Source: Haplomitrium mnioides (taxonomy: Eukaryota; Marchantiophyta; Haplomitriopsida; Calobryales). Taken from it: 47,875 bases of DNA. A program made the position numbers and the translations under genes. Positions 31,131-40,559 of this stretch are shown in pieces. A model generated the notes under the pieces. That model worked only from the letters and a program-made list of their open reading frames with translations, searched no databases and had not been told where the DNA came from. The DNA lies in NCBI GenBank assembly GCA_049999725.1, contig JBNGIS010019103.1, positions 1 to 47,875 on the forward strand, read 5' to 3'. Positions within the stretch are counted from its first letter, which is position 1. Each line of letters opens with the position of its first letter.

Positions 31131-31439
31131 TGCGAACCTAAAGTCATTTAAAAACCTAATTCTATGTTGCGTACTTTCTGTTTGTATTGTAATTTTAGAT
31201 TATTATTCTATAAAGTATATGAGAATGTTATGAAGGAGTTCTTGAATTTATATGCCACCTTGAACTTTTTAGTATATATTATTCCAAGTTCATTGTTATT
31301 CTTTGTGAATGAAACTTTAATCTTTAGTTAATATTTTCTTCTCCAAAATGTAACTATGTTGTTTTCTTCTTTATTGCTTGTTAGAAGAGTTGAATGTTTT
31401 GGTATCACTGAATCATTTGCCTAAATTGACTACTTAATC
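31131..31439. other. AT-rich 3' flank of gene D
   Basis: No gene recognised. It is probably the 3' untranslated region of gene D and leads into the palindrome cluster at 31440. Confidence 0.5.
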
Positions 31440-31960
31440 TTTTGCTTGCAAGGACTTTGATGTACAACTTGAAACCTTTAGCGTGCTTTGACTTAGATGT
31501 AGAGCTTTGTACCTCTTTTACTTTTAGACTTTGAATGCAGGACTTGGAATCTTTAGCATGCCTAAAGTTTGTTGCAAAAAATAGAACTTTAAACGCTTAT
31601 ATACTAAGTTGTAGAAGTCTGAACCCTATCTACGCATTGACTTTGATGCAAAAGTTGAAACCTCATGCATGCACAGTCTCTACTACGGAACGTAAAACCT
31701 AGATTCAGCATAGTCTTTATTGCTGAGTGTTTAGAAGTTGAGTTGGGATTCTCATGCGTATATAGACTTTTGTGTATATTGTTAATATGTTGAGCTTGGA
31801 TTCCTATGCGTGTATAGACTTTCTTGTGGAAGTCCAAAACTTCCACATGTAGTAACGATGATATACAACCCTCAAGCTTCTACATGCAAAGACTACCGCG
31901 TAGAACATAGATTCTACTTCGCTCAAAAACTCTCCTATAAAACTCAAAACCTTTTGTTTG
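31440..31960. repeat. Palindrome-like cluster outside the 3' end of gene D (E1)
   Basis: Looser units of about 50-70 bases read like TTGGATTCCTATGCGTGTATAG followed by ACTTT. The clearest are near 31622 (CCCTATCTACGCATTGAC), 31662 (CTCATGCATGCACAG), 31751 (CTCATGCGTATATAGAC) and 31803 (CCTATGCGTGTATAGAC). With the cluster at 1500-1890 it brackets E1 on both sides, which would suit subterminal repeats. Confidence 0.55.
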
Positions 31961-32651
31961 GTAGACTCTTGTCAAAAACTTAGAGATGTTGCTTGTTTAC
32001 ACTCTTAAGTAAATCTCTAAAGCCATTGCCTTTTTTACTATGAACTATGACTTCTTTGTGTATATGATTCTCTAAATTATAAAATATTTGTAGTTGCTGA
32101 AACCTTGTAAAATATGCCCACTTTAACCTTTGCATTAATGGATTTTCAACTACAAAATAAAGCTTCTTTCTTGCTTGAACTTGAAAATAGAGCTTCGAAG
32201 TCAATGCAATGTTTTGTTTTATTAGTTTTTGTACCTTACGATTCCAAACTCATTCTCTTGACTTCTAGTCTACTTGGGTATTTTGCTCATGTTTCCTATT
32301 TTTTTTTCCCAAAAGAACAAGTCTTAAAGAGCATTATGTCTGTGTACGCATAGAGTTTGTGCACCAAAATTATTTCAAAATATATTTTTTCTGACGTATA
32401 TTTCAATTTTTGAGCTTCTAAATGTAATCAATGATAAATGAAAGTTTCTTGTTAAAGCATACCATAATTTTTATACTTTTCATTAATTCTAAGATTTCTA
32501 ATATTTTCATAAAAACTAAGAATGTCAATTAATTTTGGATAGTGAAATTGATTCTTTTTTTTTTCATGGTTGTTAGAACAACAAAAAACAAAGCTCAAAA
32601 ACTCAAACAGTTTTTTTTTTTTCAAAAATAACCTCGTTTTCTTTGGTTTTT
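31961..32651. other. AT-rich stretch with no recognised gene
   Basis: Short open frames only, no family motif. It contains one isolated unit, TGTGTACGCATAGAGT (near 32340), and several poly(T) runs. The right end of E1 probably lies here or in the gap that follows. Confidence 0.4.
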
Positions 32652-32751
32652 NNNNNNNNNNNNNNNNNNNNNNNNNNNNNNNNNNNNNNNNNNNNNNNNN
32701 NNNNNNNNNNNNNNNNNNNNNNNNNNNNNNNNNNNNNNNNNNNNNNNNNNN
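32652..32751. other. Assembly gap (100 N)
   Basis: Exactly 100 N, a conventional placeholder, so the true distance is unknown. The upstream part of gene M copy B is missing here. Confidence 0.98.
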
Positions 32752-34554
32752 GTGTTTTGAGAAGCATGTTCATGTTCAAAATAGTGGCTGTTTGTGAGAA
32801 AAATCATATGAAGGCCCAAAAGCCAAAGGCCAAAGGATCTTTGAGAATGGAGGACATGAAGTGAACACCTTCAAGGTCTTGTTGATGAAATTAAAAAATC
32901 AGTTTTAAAATTGGTGGAAGCCGGAGAACTTTTAATTGAAGAGATGTCTCGCAAACTTGCGAGACATAAAGTTTTGGCGGTTATGGTTAAATCTTTTTGC
33001 TCCAAGGTGTACTGCAACTCGTAGACGGAAACAAGGAAAGAGTGTCCCATCCACACAGAGAAGTCAAAGATGTCATCTTTTTACTCTAGCTTTGAGAAAT
33101 TGTTGGTAAGTTTTTTATTCCTTTTTTTCTATTCTATTTCAAAATTTTTATTAAAGTTGGTCAAGTCCCTAGTAGCCTTTACTTGTTCAATTCCCTAGTT
33201 GCATTAACTTGAGAGTCCATAAGTATATGGAATCTCAAGTCCATGGTCACATGGACTTGAGTGTTTGAGTATGTATAAACTTGAGAGTCCGAGCGCGCAT
33301 GGACACTTGAGTCCAAGTGTGCATTGACAATTGAGTCCATGCACGCATGGATCACTATTCCTTTTCAAAGTCAAGGTCTTTGTTTTTGTTTTCTTCTCTT
33401 ATTTTTTCCTTCATGCTATTTACAAGGGGACAAAATATTCAAATGACAGCTTGCCAAAAAATTGACGATTGTTGTTAAAGGGCGAAGAGATTTTGGGTCA
33501 AAGGAGCCCTTGAAGATCAAGACCATGCCCCCACTCTTGTATTATACCCTCTTCTTTTTTTGCTCCATTACCAGAAAGCCAGAGAGCGGAAGCCAAGGCA
33601 GCAAAATGGCGTTGTTGTCCCTCATATTGAAGAAGGGCTTGAAGAGCAAGACAAGGACTTAATGTCCTATGTTGATGGACTCAACGTGACATTTTACCAA
33701 GTTCATGGGGAGTCCAACGCTTGATAGTTGAAGAGCTTGGTGAAACCTAGATGTTTCACTTTAGCAATTGCTAATATTCTTTCAAGTACAACCTTAAAAA
33801 ATTCAAACATGATGATTTTGAGCCCTTCATGAAAATTGACATTTTTGACATGGTTTCTTTTTTTGTGGCCATTATAACTTTTGATTTTTGGTCTTTTGTT
33901 ATAATCCATTCTTCTCAACAATTTGACATTGTAGAGGATGCTTTTTTGGAGGTTTGTTGTGCCCTCGACCATGGCATCTTGTAAGTTCTGTTTTGATTTA
34001 AAAAAAAAATAGTTTATCTTGTTTATTTTTCCTTTACTTTCTTTCCAATGTCTGATTTGTTTTTTTATTAATATAGAGACAAAAACAACATTCATCATTT
34101 ATGAGGTTCTAGAATTGTTCTTGTTTACAAGTATTGGATTGTGAGCTACTAGACCAAGAAGGGCAAACAAAGCATGAAGCTCTTCAACTTGCAATCTGAT
34201 GATGCAAGCGGCCATCTTTGACAGACTATGAGGAGTGTTTTCAGCTGCCCAACTATTTTGGCCAAACTAAAACATCCAAGAGATGATGTTTTAGTGAATG
34301 TATACCAAAAGCCTTAGGCTTTGTAAAACTTTTTCATTGACCATTTGTCAGCATATCAAGATTGGATCTTAGATATTTGCTCTAAGTCGGGCACATGCCT
34401 TGTGTGGGCTCTGAAAAAGATACAAAATTGCATCGTTGTAAAATATAATGGATGTCAATCTATCTATATTTACCACAGAGTTTTGACGATGGCTTCTTTG
34501 CCATATGATGTGACAGAATTGCATACTATATATGTGTACCACAAGGAGCATGTT
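32752..34554 (+). pseudogene. Gene M copy B, 3' two thirds (left of the chromovirus insertion)
   Basis: It is the reverse-oriented relative of 4130-2300. It begins in the KPKAKGSLRMEDMK segment (32815), reaches SSFYSSFEKLL and the splice donor GTAAG (33106), resumes after ACAAG (33426), and has a second acceptor-like CCAG before AAAGCCAGAGAGC (near 33570). The DPPY-equivalent segment is eroded (IANILSS, near 33770). The motif I region is better kept: DWILDICSKSGTCLVWALK and NCIVVKYN (34355-34450). An in-frame TGA before MRSVFSCP occurs at the same codon as in E1. Multiple other stops make it nonfunctional. It is interrupted at 34554. Confidence 0.55.
33200..33355. repeat. Intronic palindrome cluster (gene M copy B)
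   Basis: Same unit type as 3540-3775. CCATGC-AC-GCATGG is at 33337-33350. Other units are near 33232 (CAAGTCCATGGTCACATGG), 33285 (GAGTCCGAGCGCGCATGGAC) and 33309 (GAGTCCAAGTGTGCATTGAC). The spacing is about 24-28 bases. Confidence 0.8.
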
Positions 34555-34957
34555 TGTAATAGTACAAACATGATTTTGTATTATTTATGAGAAATAGAGA
34601 GGAGTAAAGGAAGTGGTAGGGGGTCACTTTTAGGGTTGAGATTAGATTATGTGCCTTTGAAATAATTTTTAGAGTTTTAAGGTTGAAATTAGAAGTCATT
34701 TCTAAGTGATCAATTTAGGGTTGAAATTAGAAGTAGCTTGTAAGTGAAGAAAGAGGGATGACACCTTCTTCTCTTGTATAAATACAAGGGTTTTTTCGCC
34801 CCACTCCCTCATTTTGGGGTTCCTCTCGAATCACTTGGGTTCTTTGGTTGCTTGGCTTTTGCTTGCACTCTTGGTCTTAGTTTGGGCCTTGAGCTGCCTT
34901 TAGTTGAAGAACTCTATATTCTTTCTCATTTGGATTTGGTCTTTGAGTTCCTTTACA
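34555..34957 (+). repeat. Gypsy-2 5' LTR
   Basis: 403 bp from TGTAATAG to TTTACA. A TATAAATA box is at 34777-34784. It matches 39081-39497 with many substitutions and a few indels. Confidence 0.88.
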
Positions 34958-34958
34958 T

Positions 34959-34970
34959 TGGTATCAGAGC
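34959..34970 (+). promoter_or_regulatory. Gypsy-2 primer binding site (initiator tRNA-Met)
   Basis: TGGTATCAGAGC, one base after the LTR end. Confidence 0.9.
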
Positions 34971-34989
34971 TATGTTTCTTTTTTTGGTG

Positions 34990-36060
34990 GTGAGTTATAT
35001 GGAGAATCAAGAGGCAGTGGTTTAAGCAATGGAACAACGGCTTGAACATCTTTCATGTCTTTTGGAAGAAAAGATGAAGAAATAACAACTTTTTGGGAAG
35101 AGGAGAGTTATATGTGATTTCCAACGCCAAAAGCATATGATGGGTGGATGGTTTGTGGTGCATTTAAGAACTTCATATTTGATTGTAAGCAGTATTTTGA
35201 AGCTACAAACATTAGAAGAGATGGTTGACGAATTTTATTTGGAAGGAGTTACAAAAACTTGGTGGAGATATCAAATAGAACAAGCATAATGTGGATTTGT
35301 TGCTCCCATTGTTTCTTGGTGTGAATTCAAAGAAGCGGCGATTTCAAGATTTAGGGTTGTAAATACTTTAAAAGTAGAAGAAATCGATTGGCCGAATTGA
35401 AGCAACTTGGCATTGTGAAAAGCTATGTTACACATTTTAAGGATATAATTATGCAAATTCCTAATATAAGAGAAGAAGAAGCACTAGACTATTTTGTTTG
35501 TGGATTGAAGCCTTGCACAAGAATGGAAGCTACAATGAGATAGTCTATTTAATTAGAAGAAACAATGTGCATCGCAAAGCGACACGACTCATTATTTAAT
35601 ACTACAGAAGCTTGATCATGTCATCAACCATTCGAACAACATACTCAAAACTTCACAAGCTCTAATGAAATTAAAGTTTTGATAAGGATTCAAGGTACTC
35701 TGTTCTATCTTGATGGTATAATTGAGAAGTACTCTTGTACAATTTTGGTGGATAGTAGTAGCTCTGAAAATTCTATGTCGCTATATTTTTCTAAGATAAT
35801 AAAAGCAAAACTTAGGCCTATCAAAGAGAGTGTTGTGACTATGGCTAATGGCCAAAAACATGACGTGTTTTGGTCTCAAAAGCCATTCCTTCTAAAGATT
35901 GGAAAAGAGTATGTAGAATATATACAATTTGTTATTGCACGTGCAATATGACATCATTTTAGGGTTGCTTTGGCTTGAAGATCAATTTGCTCAATTTGAT
36001 TAGGCAAAACAACATATTCAAGTTACCTTGTATTTTAAGAAAAAACAAATTTGTGGTGTT
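34990..36060 (+). pseudogene. Gypsy-2 gag and protease remnants
   Basis: Gag-like residues are scattered over 35140-35560 (FYLEGVTKTWWRY; SWCEFKEAAISRF), with many stops and no clear zinc knuckle. Protease lies in the open stretch 35679-35951: IEKYSCTILVDSSSSENSMS keeps the catalytic Asp but has Asp-Ser-Ser instead of Asp-Ser-Gly. Confidence 0.75.
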
Positions 36061-36119
36061 CGACACTGTTGATGAAGTAGCCTAAATCAGTTCAGCATGT
36101 TAATTCAATTAAGCAAGAG

Positions 36120-37560
36120 TTGCATGTCTTTGTTGTTTGGATCAAGCCCATCATAGATTTAAGTAACGAAGGAGGAAAAAGTGCATCTATCTCAATGATA
36201 GATGATATTTTGAAAGAGTTTGCGGATGTGTTTCTAGAGGATTTGCTAAAGGGGTTACTAGACGATCGAGGAATGCCTTTTTCGATTGAGTTGATAACGA
36301 GAAGTACTCCTCATGATCAATCTATATATCGATTATCACCACAAGAATTAGAGAATCTTTGAAAGACATTGATGGATCTACTTGAGAAGGATTTCATTCA
36401 ACATAGTACTTTGCATTGAGGAGCTTCCGTATTCTTTGCACTAAAAAAAGATGGTGGATTTTGTCTTTGTACAAATTGTTGAGGTTTGAACAACCAAATA
36501 GAGAAGAATGGCTATGCTCTACCTTGTATTGATGATTTGTTGGATCAATTGAGTGGTGCGCAATTCTTTTCTAAGTTGCATCTTTGAAGTGGCTATTGGC
36601 GAATTCCTATCAAACCAAATGATGTACCAAAGGCAGCTTTCCCCACAAAGAATGGGTATTATGAGTGGAAGGTTCTTACATTTGGTCTTGCTTATGCTTC
36701 GATGATATTCATAGATCAAATGCAACAAGTTTTTGATGGGTTATTGGATAAATCAATGTTGGTATTTTTTTATGATATTCTTATCTTTAGTAAAAATGAA
36801 GTTGAGCATCGTGTTCATCTCAATGAAGTACTATAGAGACTAAAAAATTGGAAGTTTTATTATAAGAAGTCTAAGTGTGAGTTTTGGAAGCAAGAGGTGA
36901 CTTACCTAGGGCATAAAGTGTCTACAGATGGCATTAAGATAGAGGAAGAGAAAATTTAGGCTATTGCATAGTGGCCAACACCAAAAGATGCAAATGATGT
37001 TTGAGCTTCCAATGAGTTGGCAAGTTTTTATCAAAGATTCATCCATTACTATGCTCATACTACTACACCGCTTACGGATTTGCTAGGTAAGGAGATAAAG
37101 TTTCAATAAACAACCAAAGAGCAAGAGGCATTTCACAACTCAATGATGCCTTTCTTCTTTTTTAATTCTACATCTGTATGACCCAAAAGCAAGTTGTATA
37201 TCTGATTTTGATACCTCTAATTTTGCTATTGGAGTAGTGTTACAACAAGTGTTTGAGGATGGACTTCATCCGATCGCCTTTATGTCACGTCAACTAAATG
37301 CTGTGGAGAGGAATTATCCTACAAGTGATAGAGTGCAATTGGTGATGGTTTGTGCTACCAATTTTTGGAGATATTATCTTTTAGGAAAGCAGGTACTTAT
37401 GAGCATCGATCACAAACCCTTGCTCCACTCAATTCATTTGGAGAATATGACAAGTCGTCAAAAATTGATGGGAAGATCAACTACAACTCTTTCATATAAT
37501 GATGGAATACAAGTCGTGATGGTTCCACACTATTTTTGATGCATTGTCACGGAGCACGGA
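36120..37560 (+). pseudogene. Gypsy-2 reverse transcriptase and RNase H remnants
   Basis: RT fragments: EFADVFLEDL (36209), ALKKDGGFCLC (36440), YALPCIDDLLDQLSGAQFFS (36512), TFGLAYAS (36680) and FYDILIFS (36765), where the usual YxDD-type box has lost its first Asp. RNase H: PIAFMSRQLNAVERNYPTSD and SIDHKPLL (37270-37430). More than ten in-frame stops occur. Confidence 0.85.
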
Positions 37561-37699
37561 TCATCGAGTAAATATGTTGGAGATTGCAAATATTAGTATA
37601 TTGCATCTTGATGAAGCAACCAATGATAGCTTTCCACAAAAGTTATAGGAAGATGTTTTATTTAATCTTGTTAGGAGACATTTGGTGGTCAAAGATAGT

Positions 37700-39064
37700 G
37701 AGCATCATACATTTTCCATTCAGGATGGTATTCTCTATCAAGGCCATCAAATATACATTCCACAAGATGATGCGCTTTGAATGGTCCGTTTACAAGAAGC
37801 CTATGACATTCCAATCTCTAGGCATCTTGGGGTAGACAAGACTATGGAGTTGCTTCAACGCACTTGGTGGTGGCCAAACCTAGCTTGAGATGTTCATGGC
37901 TTTGTTCGTTCTTGTGAAAGTTGTCAATGAAACAAGGCTTCAAATCAAAAACTAGCTGACCTTCTTCAACAACTACCAATTCCAACCACTTGTTGGGAAC
38001 ACGTAAGTTTAGATCTTGTCACTTTGCTTCCAACAACACCTAGTAGATTTATTCCCATTGTAGTGTTTGGGGATAAGCTAAGCAAACATATTCATCTAGC
38101 ACCGACGGTGGATGCTCAACAATTTGCAAAGATTTACTTTGATATAATTTTCCATTGCCAAAGGTGTTAATATCTTATAGAAATCCACAATTCACTAGGA
38201 AGTTTTGGTAAGAGTTGTTCACACTTTTAAGTACTAATCTATATCTATGGCTCATCATCCTCAAACAAATGGCCAAACTCAACGTGCCAATTGCACCGTG
38301 GAGGATATGCTTCAAGCATTTATCAACGTTTGTCATACAGATTGGGATAGTTTCTTACGAGCTGTAGAGTTTGCATACAACAACTCAAAACAAGCAAGTA
38401 CTGGATTTTCTCCTTTCTTTCTCAATTAAGGTCAACATCCTCTTGTTCCCAATGGTTTTCTTTCTCCTTCTTCTTCCAATGTTCCAAGTGTTTCTATCTT
38501 TTTGTCTCATTTATCTTCCTCTTTGCAAGATGCACGAAACCATCTTCTTATTGCTCAAAATTGGCAAAACAATATGCCGATAAACATCATTGTGATTTCT
38601 CTTATGTTTTAGATAACAAAGTTATGCTTTCTATTTATGATCTTCTTTTGTCGTTAAACACTCAAGTCCGTAAACTATTTTGAGCTTGGATTGGTTCTTT
38701 CTCAAATTTTCAAGTTATTTCTCTCGTTGTGTACAAACTTTTTCTTCCTCTTCATATGAATATTCATCTTGTATTCCATGTCTCTAAACTTAAGCCTTTT
38801 GTTTCTAGTCCTTCTTCTTTTCCAAACCGTGTTCAAATTCCTCCTCCACCTATAGTTCTTGTTGATCATAAAGAATATGAGGTGGATCGTGTTTTGGCTA
38901 AACGAGTCTTCAAGCGTATGCGACATCATCAAGTTCAATATAAAGTTTTGTGGAAGGGATATTCGCTTTATGATACTACTTTGGAGTTGTTTTCAAACCT
39001 TGAGAATGCTCAAGAGGTTATTCAATTATTTGAAACTACAGATTATGACAAGGGCGTCATCAAT
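37700..39064 (+). pseudogene. Gypsy-2 integrase with C-terminal chromodomain
   Basis: Integrase zinc finger: HLGVDKTMELLQRTWWWPNL and SCESCQ (37820-37930). Core: WEHVSLDLVTLLPTT (37997) and MAHHPQTNGQTQRANCTVED (38247), in which the catalytic Glu position reads Gln-Arg-Ala-Asn. The last open stretch (38729-39064) holds a chromodomain at residues 49-101 (38873-39031): EYEVDRVLAKR, VQYKVLWKGYS, then TLELFSNLENAQEVI. Chromodomains bind methylated histone tails and steer insertion to heterochromatin; they define chromoviruses. Confidence 0.85.
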
Positions 39065-39080
39065 TAGAAGGCAAAGATTA

Positions 39081-39497
39081 TGTAATAGTACAAGCATGAT
39101 GTTGTACTACTTATAAGATCATAGAGAGGAGTGAAAGAAGTTGTAGGAGGTCACTCTTAAGGTTGAGATTAGATGACTTGCCTTTGAAGTCACTTTTAGA
39201 GTTTTAGGATTGAAATTAGAAGTGATTTCTAAGTGGTCAATGCAAGGTTGAATTAGAAGTGACTTGTAAGTGAAGAAAGAGGGATGACACCCTCTTCTCT
39301 TGTATGAATAGAAGTGCTTCTTAGCCCCACTCCTCATTCTGGAGTTCCTTTTGAATCACTTGGGTTCTTTGGTTGCTTGGCTTTTGCTTGCACTCTTGGG
39401 CTTAGTTTGGGCATTGAGTTGCTTTTGGTTGAAGAACTCTATTAGAGTTCACTATGAGTTCTTACTCATTTGGATTTGGTATTTGATTTCTTTTACA
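39081..39497 (+). repeat. Gypsy-2 3' LTR
   Basis: 417 bp, starting TGTAATAG and ending TTTTACA; the partner of 34555-34957. Gene M copy B resumes directly after it. Confidence 0.87.
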
Positions 39498-39670
39498 CTG
39501 CTCCTCTTGATACTACTGGTGCACCTTGTGATTTTGTTGCAATTTTTGGGATTGTGAAGTCTTGACAGGGTTTTCTTGTGGCTGCAGAACCCGAAGCTTC
39601 TCAAGCTAATGATTTAAATGAGACCGTTCCTCCTAAAGATGATAGAGCTGAAGCAGTAATTGCATACTAA
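39498..39670 (+). pseudogene. Gene M copy B, 3' end after the chromovirus insertion
   Basis: CCTCTTGATACTACTGGTGC and the following bases, including AAGCTTCTCAAGC, align with gene M of E1 (minus strand, about 2305-2140). A stop in TACTAATG (near 39667) ends the tail (EASQANDLNETVPP). Confidence 0.6.
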
Positions 39671-40559
39671 TGTACTTTTCAAAAATAATAGAGTATTATT
39701 TTTAAATATGTTTTATGTTTGATATATATTCTTGTTGCATTCCAAATAATATTTATTAAGTATTTTCTTGATGATTCATTTTCTTGCCAAAATGTTTTTT
39801 GAATAAAACCTATTGGTTTTTGTAAAAACGAGTAACAAAGTGCATGTTGGCATGGAAGTTCTTATTTATTTGGATTTTTGTATAAGTTTTCTTTGATCAT
39901 GGATTTTTGTTTTTTTTCTAAACTTCTCATTAAATTTATTACAGTCTTTAATAATGACATCATTCTATATCTGAGTTTTGTTAGATTTTATTTTAGATAT
40001 ATTTAGTTTTTCATGTTACTAATGATTCATTGCTTGCTTGTCTTAGAATGTTGGATTGATGTTTTAGAAAGTCATTATCTTTTATGATATGCTAGCTTGA
40101 AGTCTATGCAAGCATAGACCTTTTTTTTGTTTTTATTTGTTTTGGACATAAATAAAAGTTCAAAGCAACTATTACTAGATTAGATATTTATATGTCAGTA
40201 TCTATTAGAACATGACTTCTTTGTTTTTTGTAAATGTTTTAGGATTTGTATCTTGAAGATTTTTCTTAAAATTTGAAGAAAACATAAAAAAAAATAATTG
40301 TATAACTTTACCATGTTTTTTCAGTATTCTCTCTTATTTATTGATCTTACAATAATATTCCTTTTACTATTTTTACCAAATATTGAATGCTAAAGTTTTT
40401 CCAAAATACAAAAGTTATATGAATAAAACCAATTTTAAGGTTAAAAAAAAACTTTTTGATGAAAATTTTTAAAAATATCAAAAAGTATTATTTTTGAAGA
40501 AAAATTTTCAACAAACAAAATTGGCAATGCAAAATACAACAAGAACTCAATAGCAGTTC
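39671..40559. other. 3' flank of gene M copy B, AT-rich
   Basis: 39670-39910 aligns with the region downstream of gene M in E1 (minus strand, about 2140-1890; both contain ATTGGTTTTT and TGTTGGCATGGAAGTT), so it is shared 3' sequence. One isolated palindrome, GTCTATGC-AA-GCATAGAC, is at 40102-40119. The rest is poly(A)/poly(T)-rich and holds no recognised gene. Confidence 0.6.

Larger units (their letters stand above)
1480..31960. mobile_element. E1: candidate two-gene element (gene M + gene D), split by two retrotransposons
   Basis: Removing the copia element (4843-10961) and the gypsy element (12772-27516), each with one copy of its 5-bp target duplication, leaves a unit of roughly 8-9 kb. 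It holds two divergent genes: M on the minus strand (11901 down to about 2140) and D on the plus strand (12287 to about 31130). Palindrome clusters lie in the introns and outside both 3' ends (1500-1890 and 31440-31960). The same head-to-head pair recurs at 44866-47875, and extra gene M copies lie at 32752-39670 and 44420-44868, so this is a dispersed repeat family. I found no terminal inverted repeats or target duplication, so the outer limits are approximate. The alternative is a duplicated, decaying host gene pair. Confidence 0.5.
34555..39497 (+). mobile_element. Gypsy-2: decayed Ty3/gypsy chromovirus inserted in gene M copy B
   Basis: LTRs at 34555-34957 and 39081-39497 flank remnants of gag, protease, RT, RNase H, integrase and a C-terminal chromodomain. 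A TGGTATCAGAGC primer site lies one base after the left LTR. Comparing gene M of E1 shows the insertion point exactly (...GGAGCATGTT / CCTCTTG...). The flanking 5 bases are ATGTT and CTGCT, a target duplication with two substitutions. Many stops and LTR differences show it is much older than copia-1. Confidence 0.88.
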
